A stretch of DNA of 42,988 nt from positions 1 to 42,988 of the forward strand of contig SRSN01000003.1 in NCBI GenBank assembly GCA_004791645.1, written 5' to 3'. Shown one piece after another: positions 28,525 to 37,247 of the stretch (the stretch's first letter is position 1; the number at the start of each line of letters is the position of its first letter). The notes under the pieces are model-generated. The model searched no databases. It was not told the origin of the DNA and saw only the letters and a list, made by a program, of their open reading frames with translations. Both the position numbers and the translations under genes were made by a program. Source of the stretch: Alcaligenaceae bacterium 429. Lineage in GTDB: Bacteria > Pseudomonadota > Gammaproteobacteria > Burkholderiales > Burkholderiaceae_B.

Positions 28525-30168
28525 TTAGGTGAGCGCTACATTTTTTGATTGTGTTTTTTGATGTTGAAGAATCATGTCTGCCGCTTTTTCAGCAATCATG
28601 ACTACTGGCACATTGGTATTTCCGGATACCAAGGTAGGCATTATGGAAGCATCGACTACCCGTAGGCCCTCCACGCCATAGACGCGTAATTGCTCATCCA
28701 CCACTGCCATTTCGTCGCTTTCCACTCCCATCTTTGCTGTGCCTGCCGGATGGAAAATCGTGGCACCGTAATTGCGACAAAACTCTAAAATTTCCTCATC
28801 GCTTTGCTGATCCAAGCCCGGCCTATACTCCTTCACCAACAAATCTGCTAAAGGTTGCGTGCTCGCGATACGTCGGGCTAAGCGAATCGATGCTACCGCC
28901 GTACGCCGATCTAAATCGGTACTCAAATAATTGGGCTGTATCGCCATAGGCTGAGCGGGATTTGTGCTTTGCAGATGCATATAACCCCGCGACTCTGGTC
29001 TTAGCTGACACACGGAAATCGTGCAGCCAGAAAACTCATGTACTTGTCCGCCCGCTTGGTCGGCAGATAGCGTTCCAAAGTGAAATTGCACATCGGGAGT
29101 CTTAGCCTCTTTGGGCAAGGCGTAGGCAAATGCGCCCCCTTGATTAATGCCTATAGCCAACGGGCCTGAGCGCGTAAATAACCACTGCAACCCAATTTTG
29201 CTTTTGCTCCAGACTGTACGCAGTTGATCGTTATTAGTGATGGGCTTCGCGACCTCATAGATCAGGCGTAACTGCAAGTGATCTTGAAGATTCTGACCCA
29301 CACCCGGTGCATGCTGCTGCACAGGAATACCCATTGCTTGCAGGTGATCTGCAGGCCCTATACCGGAAAGCATCAAGACCTGGGGACTTTGAATAGCCCC
29401 TGCACTCAAAATCACTTCGTGATTAGCACGAATAACAAACGGCTCTCCACCTTTGTTACTCAGCTCTATACCCACCACTTTTTTATTCTTGAACAACACA
29501 CGATGCACTAAATGCTCAGTTTTGATTGTGAGATTCATGCGTTGTCTAGCAGGATTCAAATACGCGACTGCTGTAGATTGGCGCAACCCATTTTTGGTGG
29601 TGAGCTGGTAGTAACCCACGCCATGCTGATTACCCGTATTGAAGTCTTTGATGTAGGGAATATGCTCTTTTTGCGCTGCATGGATAAACGCATCAACGAG
29701 CTCATGCTTGGCAGGAATAGACGTTGCACTCAGTGGCCCATGTTTGCCGCGTGTATCGGCTTCTGGTAAATCATTGGATTCCAGTTTGCGAAAATACGGT
29801 AGGCAGTCCTCCCAACTCCAGCCTTCATTGCCTAAGGCACCCCAACGGTCATAATCCTCTTTTTGACCACGGATGTAGATCAGTCCATTGATGGAACTAC
29901 TTCCGCCTAGTGTTTTACCTCTGGGCCAATAAAACTGGCGCTGGTTCATGTGCGGATCGGCTTGCGTTTCAAAGCCCCAGTTCAATTTTTTGTTGAACAT
30001 GGTTTTGCCGTAGCCAATAGGAATATGGATCCATATATTCTTATCGGCCGGACCTGCCTCTATCAAACATACAGAGTATTTACCGTTTTCCGTGAGTCTA
30101 TTTGCCAAGACACAACCCGCAGACCCTGCACCCACAATGATGTAGTCATAAGTTTCCTGCACGTTCAA
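28525..30168 (-). CDS. GMC-family FAD-dependent alcohol dehydrogenase (choline dehydrogenase-like)
   Basis: A 547-residue flavoenzyme. The FAD-binding motif is DYIIVGAGSAGCVLANRL (residues 8-25), the GMC signatures are YWPRGKTLGGSSSINGLIYIRG (in parts RGKTLGGSSSINGLIY) and EVILSAGAIQSPQVLMLSG, and the C-terminal active-site pair is the His of IFHPAGTAKMG and the Asn of VSGNTNVPVVM. BetA (choline dehydrogenase) and polyethylene glycol or aliphatic alcohol dehydrogenases share this layout, so the substrate alcohol is open. No betB or betI gene is nearby, which argues against choline. It is the first gene of an operon with the MHS permease, divergent from an IclR regulator. Confidence 0.93.
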   Translation of the reverse strand: MNVQETYDYIIVGAGSAGCVLANRLTENGKYSVCLIEAGPADKNIWIHIPIGYGKTMFNKKLNWGFETQADPHMNQRQFYWPRGKTLGGSSSINGLIYIRGQKEDYDRWGALGNEGWSWEDCLPYFRKLESNDLPEADTRGKHGPLSATSIPAKHELVDAFIHAAQKEHIPYIKDFNTGNQHGVGYYQLTTKNGLRQSTAVAYLNPARQRMNLTIKTEHLVHRVLFKNKKVVGIELSNKGGEPFVIRANHEVILSAGAIQSPQVLMLSGIGPADHLQAMGIPVQQHAPGVGQNLQDHLQLRLIYEVAKPITNNDQLRTVWSKSKIGLQWLFTRSGPLAIGINQGGAFAYALPKEAKTPDVQFHFGTLSADQAGGQVHEFSGCTISVCQLRPESRGYMHLQSTNPAQPMAIQPNYLSTDLDRRTAVASIRLARRIASTQPLADLLVKEYRPGLDQQSDEEILEFCRNYGATIFHPAGTAKMGVESDEMAVVDEQLRVYGVEGLRVVDASIMPTLVSGNTNVPVVMIAEKAADMILQHQKTQSKNVALT

Positions 30169-30235
30169 CTCCTCGCTGTTTTTGTTCTAAACAATGTAGG
30201 GAGTTGTGTACCTAATCGGCATAGGGTTTTCGCTT

Positions 30236-30277
30236 GAAAAACCATTTTCGGAACTTACAGTATCAAAAATGGTTTTG
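30236..30277. promoter_or_regulatory. Two palindromes between GMC dehydrogenase and IclR regulator, probable operators
   Basis: GAAAAACCATTTTC (30236-30249) and CAAAAATGGTTTTG (30264-30277) each read as a palindrome with 5-bp arms and a 4-base centre. They also form an 11-bp inverted repeat with one another. The centres are 28 bases apart. IclR-type regulators such as KdgR bind similar A/T-rich palindromes with a 4-base centre. The place between divergent genes suggests control of both promoters. Confidence 0.55.
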
Positions 30278-30374
30278 TTTTTATGCTATTTTAAGATCCA
30301 CTTAGCACCAAATAACGCCAAGAGCACATAAAAACATCGTAGCGGTATCAGCCCCTACCACCGGAGACATAGAC

Positions 30375-31157
30375 ATGGGCAGCACACCTAGTGCATTGCG
30401 GGCATTATGCATACTGGAAACGTTAACCAACTCTACTGAGCCACTGACGTTAACGGAATTAATGCACTACTCAAAAATTCCCAAAACCAGCTTATTGAGG
30501 AATCTCTCACTGCTGGTACAAGCGGGTTACGTGATCCGCTTACCCGGGCAATTGGGATATACCGTAGGCGCACGTAGCTTGCGGTTAAGCGTCAATGCAT
30601 TACGCTCATCGTGGTTTCTGAATGCCGCACGTAAAACCCTAAAACGACTGGTGCAAAGTACCAGTGAGGCCTGCAACCTCACGATGCTGTCCGAGGACTC
30701 TGTGCAATATCTAGTGCGGGAAGACAGCAATGCGCCGTGGAGCTTGCGCCTGCATGTACAGCCCAATGCCCCTGTACCCTTACACTGCACCGCAAGTGGT
30801 AAGTTATTTTTGGCCTATTTACCCTATATAGAGCAGAAAAAATACTTAAATAGGCTGAATTTCGCTACCTATGGCGAGAACTCTATCACCGACATGCAAC
30901 GTCTAAAAACAGAACTAGAAAGCACACGTAGGCAAGGATTTGGCGTAGACAACGAAGAGTTCGTGACAGGCATGATCGCTATTGCTGTACCCATATTTGC
31001 TGCTACAGACAGTTCTCAAGTTATTGCTGCCATAGCCTGTCACGCGGTGACGGCTAGAACCGACCTGCGCAAGCTGCTGTCATACCGAGCCATGATGTCG
31101 CAAGCCGCTACCGAAATCTCCGAGCTGCTAGCCGTTACCACTAGCCCCCAACACTAA
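30375..31157 (+). CDS. IclR-family transcriptional regulator
   Basis: A 260-residue regulator. The winged helix-turn-helix is at about residues 5-65 ([41 protein letters not shown], in parts [14 protein letters not shown] and [14 protein letters not shown]). The effector domain follows, with [18 protein letters not shown] and [21 protein letters not shown], both family hallmarks. GGAG stands before the ATG. It is divergent from the GMC-MHS operon and is its likely local regulator, binding a small ligand from that pathway. Its 3' end overlaps the 3' end of convergent arsB by 17 bases. Confidence 0.94.
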   Translation: MGSTPSALRALCILETLTNSTEPLTLTELMHYSKIPKTSLLRNLSLLVQAGYVIRLPGQLGYTVGARSLRLSVNALRSSWFLNAARKTLKRLVQSTSEACNLTMLSEDSVQYLVREDSNAPWSLRLHVQPNAPVPLHCTASGKLFLAYLPYIEQKKYLNRLNFATYGENSITDMQRLKTELESTRRQGFGVDNEEFVTGMIAIAVPIFAATDSSQVIAAIACHAVTARTDLRKLLSYRAMMSQAATEISELLAVTTSPQH

Positions 31158-32430
31158 GCCGCAGCCCCAACGCCAATAACGTCAGCACCAATACGGGAAG
31201 CGTCAGCACTATACCTACGCGGAAATAATAGCCCCAGCTAATCACCATACCTTTACGTGCCAACACGTGCAGCCACAGCAGTGTCGCAAGTGAACCTATG
31301 GGTGTGATTTTGGGGCCCAGATCACTGCCTATGATGTTGGCGTAAATCATGGCCTCTTTCACAACGCCTGTGGCGCTGGATGCCTCAATAGACAGTGCCC
31401 CCACCAAGACTGTAGGCATGTTATTCATGATTGAAGACAACAGTGCTATCAGCAGCCCTGTGCCCAATGTCGCTACCCAAAGCCCTTGTTCAGCAAAGTA
31501 ATTCAGTAGGCGTACCAAATAGCCTGTTAAGCCCTGGTTGCGCAAGCCATAGACTACCAAGTACATACCCAAAGAAAATATAACGATGGCCCACGGTGCA
31601 GCCTTAATAACGTTATGCGTATTGATGATGTGCTGACGCGTTGCCACTGCATAGAGCAATAACGCCCCCGTTGCCGCCACAGCGCTCACGGGTACCCCCA
31701 TAGGCTCTAATGCAAAAAAGCCCACCAGCAATAACAGTAATACTAGCCAACCAAAGCGGAAGGTAATGGGGTCAACGATAGCTTCGTGGGGTTGTTGCAA
31801 TGACTCTTGGCCGTAGTGTTTAGGAATGGCATGACGAAAATACAGCACCAACATCACTAAAGATGCCACTACAGCAACAATAGCTACAGGCACCATTACC
31901 GCCGCATAATCGGTGAAACCTATAGCAAAAAAATCAGCCGAAACAATGTTGACTAAGTTGGAGACGACCAAAGGCAAACTGGCGGTATCTGCTATGAACC
32001 CCGCGGCCATCACAAACGCTAATGTTGCCCCTGCATTCACACCTAAGGCTAAGAGCATTGCCATCACAATGGGTGTCAAAATCAACGCAGCACCATCATT
32101 GGCAAATAACGTCGCAACCGCTGCCCCTAGCAAGATAATCAACACAAACAAGGCTAAGCCGTTGCCCCTCCCCCAACGAGCCACGTGCAAGGCAGCCCAT
32201 TTAAAGAAGCCCGCCTCATCTAAAAGCAAACTGATAATAATAATGGCGATAAATGTAGCGGTTGCATTCCATACTATGCTCCATACCACTGGAATATCAG
32301 CCACACTGACGGTACCAAGTAGCAAGGACAACACAGCACCAATGCTCGCACTCCACCCTATGGACAACCCCTTAGGCTGCCAGATCACCAGTACTAACGT
32401 AAGGATAAAAATACCTACTGCAGTAAACAT
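31141..32430 (-). CDS. arsB: Arsenite efflux pump ArsB
   Basis: A 429-residue, 12-helix carrier. It matches the ArsB type, not ACR3: [20 protein letters not shown] at the start, [68 protein letters not shown] (in parts [19 protein letters not shown]) and [13 protein letters not shown]. It exports arsenite or antimonite by the proton gradient. No arsA ATPase is in the window. It lies 11 bases after the fused arsCH gene and is therefore the second gene of the arsenic operon. Confidence 0.96.
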   Translation of the reverse strand: MFTAVGIFILTLVLVIWQPKGLSIGWSASIGAVLSLLLGTVSVADIPVVWSIVWNATATFIAIIIISLLLDEAGFFKWAALHVARWGRGNGLALFVLIILLGAAVATLFANDGAALILTPIVMAMLLALGVNAGATLAFVMAAGFIADTASLPLVVSNLVNIVSADFFAIGFTDYAAVMVPVAIVAVVASLVMLVLYFRHAIPKHYGQESLQQPHEAIVDPITFRFGWLVLLLLLVGFFALEPMGVPVSAVAATGALLLYAVATRQHIINTHNVIKAAPWAIVIFSLGMYLVVYGLRNQGLTGYLVRLLNYFAEQGLWVATLGTGLLIALLSSIMNNMPTVLVGALSIEASSATGVVKEAMIYANIIGSDLGPKITPIGSLATLLWLHVLARKGMVISWGYYFRVGIVLTLPVLVLTLLALGLRLSVGG

Positions 32431-32441
32431 GATCTACGCCC

Positions 32442-33584
32442 TTAAATAGAACGTTGGTTGACTCTAGCGCTCAGGGCTTCAGCACTTTCTTTGCGCTCAC
32501 TATAACGGTCCACCAAGTAAGCCCCTACATCGCGTGTAAGCAGTGTAAATTTCACCAGTTCTTCCACGACATCCACAATGCGATCGTAATACGCCGACGG
32601 CTTCATACGACCATCCTCGTCAAACTCCAAATACGCTTTGGCCACAGAAGACTGATTTGGGATAGTCAGCATGCGCATCCAACGCCCTAACACCCGCATC
32701 TGATTCACCGCATTAAAGGATTGCGAACCTCCTGAAACCTGCATCACGGCCAATGTTTTACCTTGTGTAGGTCGCACCGCACCTTCGGATAGCGGAATCC
32801 AATCTATTTGTGTTTTCATCACCCCCGTCATTGCCCCGTGTCGTTCAGGGGAACACCAAATCATTCCCTCTGCCCACTGCGCTAAGGATCGTAGCTCTTG
32901 CACTTTAGGGTGTTGCTCTGAACTGTCATCCACCAGCGGTAAGCCTTTGGGGTTAAAAATACGTACTTCAGCGCCAAACGCCTGCAACAAACGTGCGCTT
33001 TCTTCTATCACGAAGCGGCTATATGAGCGCTCTCGCAATGAGCCATAAAGCAGTAAAAAGCGTGGTGCGTGTGTCTTTCGTTGCGTTGGCTGCAATAAAC
33101 GCTGTAAATCGGGTACGTCAAACAGTTCTGGTATAACTTGCGATGGCAAAACTGCGGCACTCACACGTTGGCCCGCATCATTGACCACCACTTCGCCATC
33201 TTCTTTACTAAACGCTCCAATCTGCGGATCAGGCAAGATATCCAGCACTGTTTCTGAGGGTCGGCACAACTTAACCCCTAAGGGCGTGACCACGATCGGC
33301 CTATTGATCAAGATAGGATGCTCTAGCATCACGTTGAGTAACTGATCATCATTCAACGTCGCATGTTCTAGCCCTAAGTCTGCATAAGGCGCCGTGTTGG
33401 TACGCAACAGGTCACGAACACTACAGCCCATTTTTTCTATAAGCCCCTGCAACTCTGCTTTGCTAGGCGTATTCACCAAATACTCAATGACACGAGGCTC
33501 TTGCCCACTATTGCGAATTAGCCCCAGTACGTTGCGTGACGTCCCACAATTAGGGTTGTGATAGATGGTGATGGTAGTATCCAT
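32442..33584 (-). CDS. arsCH: Fusion of arsenate reductase ArsC and organoarsenical oxidase/FMN reductase ArsH
   Basis: A 380-residue fusion. Residues 1-140 are a complete glutaredoxin-coupled Ars[13 protein letters not shown] with the catalytic Cys13, and the three arsenate-binding Arg residues in LLRTNTAPY (61), [11 protein letters not shown] (95) and KLCRPSE (108). Residues 145-380 are a complete Ars[24 protein letters not shown] (FMN phosphate loop, 181-190), [38 protein letters not shown], and [13 protein letters not shown]. ArsC reduces arsenate to arsenite. Known ArsH proteins oxidise trivalent methylarsenicals or reduce quinones. I start at ATG 33584 because the TTG at 33629 would lie upstream of the predicted transcript. 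Confidence 0.95.
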   Translation of the reverse strand: MDTTITIYHNPNCGTSRNVLGLIRNSGQEPRVIEYLVNTPSKAELQGLIEKMGCSVRDLLRTNTAPYADLGLEHATLNDDQLLNVMLEHPILINRPIVVTPLGVKLCRPSETVLDILPDPQIGAFSKEDGEVVVNDAGQRVSAAVLPSQVIPELFDVPDLQRLLQPTQRKTHAPRFLLLYGSLRERSYSRFVIEESARLLQAFGAEVRIFNPKGLPLVDDSSEQHPKVQELRSLAQWAEGMIWCSPERHGAMTGVMKTQIDWIPLSEGAVRPTQGKTLAVMQVSGGSQSFNAVNQMRVLGRWMRMLTIPNQSSVAKAYLEFDEDGRMKPSAYYDRIVDVVEELVKFTLLTRDVGAYLVDRYSERKESAEALSARVNQRSI

Positions 33585-33617
33585 GAGTAGATCAGATTCC
33601 GTATTAACGATATCATT

Positions 33618-33647
33618 ACAATAGTTCAACTATAATTGAATAGTCAA
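33618..33647 (-). promoter_or_regulatory. Candidate promoter of the arsCH-arsB operon
   Basis: On the minus strand a -35-like TTGACT (33642-33647) and a -10-like TATTGT (33618-33623) are 18 bases apart. Transcription would start near 33611, which supports the ATG at 33584. The ArsR-type dyad at 33625-33640 lies in the spacer. Confidence 0.5.
33625..33640. promoter_or_regulatory. Probable ArsR operator and arsR -10 box
   Basis: TTCAA (33625-33629) and TTGAA (33636-33640) form a dyad with a 6-base centre, the form expected for an ArsR/SmtB-family site. The perfect -10 box TATAAT (33631-33636) for arsR lies inside it. No clear -35 is seen 16-19 bases upstream. Bound repressor would block both divergent promoters. 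Confidence 0.6.
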
Positions 33648-33650
33648 TTT

Positions 33651-33980
33651 ATGGACACCAAAACAGCCGTACAAATGTTCGATTCCCTAGCCTCAGAAGT
33701 CAGGTTAGATGTAATTAAGCTACTCGTGAAGTTTGGCGAAGATGGTTTGGTCGCAGGCGATATTGCTAGTACTTTGCAAATCCCCTCTACCAACTTGTCC
33801 TTTCACCTCAAAGCCCTCACCCATGCCGGGCTAATTACGGCTACCCAAGAAGGACGCTACCAGCGTTATAGAGCGAACCTAACCGAAATGATGGGGCTAG
33901 TGAACTTCTTGATGGCAGAGTGCTGCGCACAGCAGCAAGACGGCTGTAGCACAGTGGAGTGCAACCTTATTAGCAAATAG
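33651..33980 (+). CDS. arsR: ArsR-family arsenite-responsive repressor
   Basis: A 109-residue winged-helix repressor: MFDSLASEVRLDVIKLL, then the recognition region LQIPSTNLSFHLKALTHAGL and the wing TATQEGRYQRYRANL. It lacks the ELCVCDL arsenite site of plasmid R773 ArsR. Instead the C-terminus has Cys91, Cys92, Cys99 and Cys104, a CC-x6-C layout close to the CC-x5-C site described for Acidithiobacillus ferrooxidans ArsR. I choose the ATG at 33651; the upstream TTG at 33636 overlaps the -10 box. No ribosome site is present and the leader would be only about 6-8 bases, so translation is probably leaderless or nearly so. Confidence 0.93.
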   Translation: MDTKTAVQMFDSLASEVRLDVIKLLVKFGEDGLVAGDIASTLQIPSTNLSFHLKALTHAGLITATQEGRYQRYRANLTEMMGLVNFLMAECCAQQQDGCSTVECNLISK

Positions 33981-34055
33981 CTAGGCTTACTGCCGACTAA
34001 ACTACACGGCGGGCCGCCTCGCTACACTAGCGCTGTAAACGCCGCGGCAACACAT

Positions 34056-34094
34056 AAAACAATGGCTACTGTGAGAAACTCAACAGTAGCCATT
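34056..34094 (-). terminator. Intrinsic terminator after rlmD
   Basis: AATGGCTACTGT (34061-34072) and ACAGTAGCCATT (34083-34094) form a 12-bp stem with a 10-base loop that can extend by GAG/CTC. On the minus strand it is followed by GTTTTA. It lies 31 bases past the rlmD stop. Confidence 0.85.
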
Positions 34095-34125
34095 CCACCC
34101 ACACGCCAACACAACGATCGTGCTG

Positions 34126-35478
34126 TTACGCCTCTACGGTGCTTTGTACTGCGCCGGCTGAAACCGGCTCAAACACAGCAATAGATTCTACGTGTGCGGT
34201 GTGCGGGAACATGTTCAACACGCCTGCATTCAGCAAACGGTAACCACCCTCTTTCAACAAGATACCGGCATCACGTGCCAAGGTTGCGGGGTTACAGGAT
34301 ACGTACACAATACGCTTAGGCTTTTCGTGCTCGCTTAACTCGCTTAGTGCTTGCGCTACAGCTTGTGCACCATCACGTGGTGGATCAATGAGGATGCGAT
34401 CAAAATAGCCCAACTGACGCAACCACGATACGTCCACCTCAAACAAGTTCAAGGTCGTAAAGCTGGCTTTATCTTGCAGGCCATGTAACGCCGCTGCTTC
34501 GCCCGCACGCTTAGTTAAGGTAGAACTACCTTCAATACCCACCACTGAAGATGCCACACGCGCCAATGGCAAACTGAAGTTACCCAGACCACAGAACAAG
34601 TCTGCCACACGCTCGCCTTGTTTAATCTGCAGCAGGTTCAGTGCCAAACGGATCAAACTACGGTTAATGCTAGGGTTCACCTGCGTGAAATCAATAGGCT
34701 TAAACGGCATGCGCAGATCGTAATCCGGCAGATCGTAATACAAGCTATCTTCGTCTTCGCGCTCTAATGGGTGCATGGTTTCTGGCCCTTTGGGTTGCAG
34801 CCACCAGCTCACGTTATAGCGTTTAGCAAATTCTCGTAATTTCTGTATATCACTGTCTTGCAACGGCTCAATATGACGCAATGCCAAAGACAAACAATCT
34901 TCACCTACCGACACTTCGATTTGTGGAATGCGGTGGGGAATAGACATGCCGCTAATCAGTTCGCGTAGCGGCAATAACAACGCCGACACCTGCGGAGGCA
35001 GAATATGGCAATCGGCCATATCTACAACGTAGTGGCTACCTTTCTCGCGGAAACCCACTAACGCTGTGCCTTTTTTCATCACATTGCGCACGGATAAACG
35101 GGCTCGATGGCGATACTGCCAATACGGGCCATGCATAGGTGCCAAGTAGCTTTCTGCTTTGACACCACCAATATGGTTCAGCGCATCTTCCAGCACGCGC
35201 TGTTTAACCGCCACCTGCGCCGATGGCTCTAGGTGTTGCATGGCACAGCCGCCACACACACCAAAGCTAGGACAGGCAGGCGTTTGTCGTTGAGGGGACT
35301 GTGTCAACAGCTGCACCACGCGAGCTTTGTCATAGGATGATTTGCTGCGTACGTTTTCCACTAACGCGCGTTCACCTGGCAATACACCATCTACAAATAC
35401 CACTTTTCCATCGTAGTGGCCTACACCACGTCCCTCTATATCGAGAGACTCTATTTCCAACTCGTATGCTGTTGTCAT
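34126..35478 (-). CDS. rlmD: 23S rRNA (uracil-1939-C5)-methyltransferase RlmD (RumA)
   Basis: A 450-residue rRNA methylase. A TRAM domain leads (LEIESLDIEGRGVGHYDGKVVF), followed by the iron-sulfur Cys motif CPSFGVCGGCAMQHL (C-x5-C-x2-C). The methyltransferase part has RVADLFCGLGNFSLPLA, LIDPPRDGA and the catalytic Cys of VYVSCNPATLARD. I start it at ATG 35478 (MTTAYELEIES) because the TRAM domain begins there. The longer GTG form from 35535 adds a 19-residue stretch with no family match that also contains a terminator-like hairpin. It lies downstream of nlpD, where rpoS usually intervenes. Confidence 0.93.
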   Translation of the reverse strand: MTTAYELEIESLDIEGRGVGHYDGKVVFVDGVLPGERALVENVRSKSSYDKARVVQLLTQSPQRQTPACPSFGVCGGCAMQHLEPSAQVAVKQRVLEDALNHIGGVKAESYLAPMHGPYWQYRHRARLSVRNVMKKGTALVGFREKGSHYVVDMADCHILPPQVSALLLPLRELISGMSIPHRIPQIEVSVGEDCLSLALRHIEPLQDSDIQKLREFAKRYNVSWWLQPKGPETMHPLEREDEDSLYYDLPDYDLRMPFKPIDFTQVNPSINRSLIRLALNLLQIKQGERVADLFCGLGNFSLPLARVASSVVGIEGSSTLTKRAGEAAALHGLQDKASFTTLNLFEVDVSWLRQLGYFDRILIDPPRDGAQAVAQALSELSEHEKPKRIVYVSCNPATLARDAGILLKEGGYRLLNAGVLNMFPHTAHVESIAVFEPVSAGAVQSTVEA

Positions 35479-35489
35479 GAGGATGTCTA

Positions 35490-35528
35490 AATTAAAAATG
35501 CGCTGCCTGTATGAACAAGCAACGCATT
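35490..35528 (-). terminator. Terminator-like hairpin between nlpD and rlmD
   Basis: On the minus strand AATGCGTTGC (35528-35519) pairs with GCAGCGCATT (35506-35497) over 10 bp with one G-T pair and a 12-base loop, followed by TTTTTAATTT. The stem ends only 18 bases before the rlmD ATG. It probably ends surE-pcm-nlpD transcripts and may lower rlmD expression. Confidence 0.7.
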
Positions 35529-35561
35529 CGTTCACGTTATGCCATTCGGCTGAAAATCATA

Positions 35562-36404
35562 TCAGCGTGCGGGCAGATATGCCAGTGGATTGACTGGAGT
35601 ACCCCTGCGGCGAATCTCGAAGTGCAAGCGTGGGGAGGTTGTATCGCTTTCACCCAACGATGCAATAGTTTGGCCTTTTTTCACTTCATCGCCAGTTTTC
35701 ACGGACAACTTGTCGTTGTGTGCATAGGCAGTAATGAAGCCATTGCTATGACCTAACAGGATCAGATTACCCAAGCCACGCACACCATTACCGGCGTACA
35801 TCACTTTACCATCTGCAGCGGCACGAATAGGATCGCCGATAGCACCGGACAGGTCTATACCTTTAGTTGCGGTCGTAAAGGACTGAATCACAGGACCATT
35901 AGCAGGCCATGCCCACGAAACCAGGTTAGCATCACTAGCACGCTGTACTGTGCCCGTGGCGGCTGGTGTAGTCGTGGTACCGCTAGTTGGCGGTACTTGC
36001 GCTGGTTGCGCAGGCGCTTTTGTAGACGGTGGGGTTACTGGAGTAGTAACGGCCACTTGTGTAGCCCCCTCGCCCAATTGCAATACTTGACCCACACGCA
36101 ATTGCGAAGGATCAGTAATGTTGTTGATACGGCTCAAATTAGACACGCTCATCCCATGAGCTTGTGCAATTTTGTAGAGCGTATCGCCGGCTTTTACTTG
36201 ATACGTACCACCAGCATTTTGTGCAGTTTGCATGGTACCAGTAGGACCACCAGCGGAACCATCCACTATGGGTGCTTTATCCATTCTGGAAGCACAACCT
36301 GCTAACACTACTGATAGCAAGACAACGCTTACTACACTACGGCTTGCCGACTTGCTCAAGCCATTTTCAGCAACGGCCATCAACCTACCGCCTGAATGCT
36401 GCAT
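35562..36404 (-). CDS. nlpD: Murein hydrolase activator NlpD-like lipoprotein (LysM + degenerate LytM)
   Basis: A 280-residue lipoprotein (lipobox LAGC at about residue 36, after VVSVVLLSVV). A LysM peptidoglycan-binding domain spans about residues 67-112 (TYQVKAGDTLYKIAQAHGMS, LRVGQVLQL), then a Pro/Thr-rich linker (about 115-155), then a LytM/M23 domain. The zinc site is broken: TKGIDLSG stands where active peptidases have HxGxD, although RLHFEIRRRG keeps one His. This is the pattern of NlpD/EnvC activators, which switch on amidases for daughter-cell separation. A strong ribosome site (GGAGAGG) precedes the ATG. Confidence 0.92.
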   Translation of the reverse strand: MQHSGGRLMAVAENGLSKSASRSVVSVVLLSVVLAGCASRMDKAPIVDGSAGGPTGTMQTAQNAGGTYQVKAGDTLYKIAQAHGMSVSNLSRINNITDPSQLRVGQVLQLGEGATQVAVTTPVTPPSTKAPAQPAQVPPTSGTTTTPAATGTVQRASDANLVSWAWPANGPVIQSFTTATKGIDLSGAIGDPIRAAADGKVMYAGNGVRGLGNLILLGHSNGFITAYAHNDKLSVKTGDEVKKGQTIASLGESDTTSPRLHFEIRRRGTPVNPLAYLPAR

Positions 36405-36422
36405 ATCCCTCTCCTGAGTTTT

Positions 36423-37247
36423 TTAAAGCTGAGTACCGGCACGTAACGGCACAAAACGTACGGATTCTAACTCCTTACGTTGCCACGTTTTCATGCTGGT
36501 ACGCTCAATCAATACCAATCGTTGTGAGGCAGAGCCTTCCGGGGCGATCAAACGCCCTCCCACGGCTAACTGTTCCAGTAAAGCCTGAGGAATTTTCAGT
36601 CCGGCTGCTGCCACAATAATTCCATCAAACGGCGCGGCATGGGGCACACCCAGCATACCGTCCGCAAAGTTCAATCTTACGCGGCTTGTTAAGCCTAAAT
36701 CACGCATTTTAATACGAGCGAGATCGTATAGTCCCTGTATTCGTTCTATGGCATACACTTCATTTGCCAATTGGGCGAGCACAGCCGTCTGATAGCCGCA
36801 ACCAGCACCCACTTCCAGAACTTTGGTAGGAACGCGCACCTCACATAAGGTGGCAATCATGCGTGCCACCACCCAAGGTTGCGAGATAGTTTGCGCGTAG
36901 CCTATAGGTAGAGCATCTTCTTCATAGGCTCGGCTTGCCAAGCCTTCATCGACGAATAAATGTCGTGGTACAGCCATCATGGCTTGCAGCACGCGCTCGT
37001 CTTTTATGCCCTGTCTGCGCAAACGTTCGATCATCATGCCACGCGAACGCTCTGAGTTCAAACCCAGATTTACATTCCTTGCCACTGTTTCTATAGGTGT
37101 GCTGAGTGGCACACGTAATTGGCCAGGCTGGATGACCTTTGCATTACTGTTCGAGGTAGTTAAGCCCTTACCTAGTCTGGAACGACCAAACCTATTGGTA
37201 GTGCCATCTGCCCACGAAAATCGGTTGTTATTGGGATTCTTGCTCAT
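36423..37247 (-). CDS. pcm: Protein-L-isoaspartate O-methyltransferase
   Basis: A 274-residue repair enzyme that methylates isoaspartyl residues in aged proteins. The SAM loop is [18 protein letters not shown], the family blocks are [32 protein letters not shown] (in parts [10 protein letters not shown] and [14 protein letters not shown]) and [19 protein letters not shown]. It has a basic, low-complexity N-terminal extension of about 65 residues ([23 protein letters not shown]) beyond the short E. coli enzyme, of a kind seen in other betaproteobacteria. Its start lies inside the end of surE (20-base overlap), and nlpD follows 18 bases later. Confidence 0.94.
   Translation of the reverse strand: MSKNPNNNRFSWADGTTNRFGRSRLGKGLTTSNSNAKVIQPGQLRVPLSTPIETVARNVNLGLNSERSRGMMIERLRRQGIKDERVLQAMMAVPRHLFVDEGLASRAYEEDALPIGYAQTISQPWVVARMIATLCEVRVPTKVLEVGAGCGYQTAVLAQLANEVYAIERIQGLYDLARIKMRDLGLTSRVRLNFADGMLGVPHAAPFDGIIVAAAGLKIPQALLEQLAVGGRLIAPEGSASQRLVLIERTSMKTWQRKELESVRFVPLRAGTQL

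Noticed and set aside
31913-32449. A 178-codon open frame on the plus strand opposite arsB
   Set aside because: It lies fully antisense to a clear arsB gene. Its composition (repeats of Ala, Lys, Asn, Pro) is what the complement of a membrane protein gives, and it has no family likeness.
33585-33629. Extended ArsC start at the TTG at 33629
   Set aside because: It overlaps the divergent control region and would precede the predicted transcription start. ArsC proteins begin close to the ITIYHNP block.
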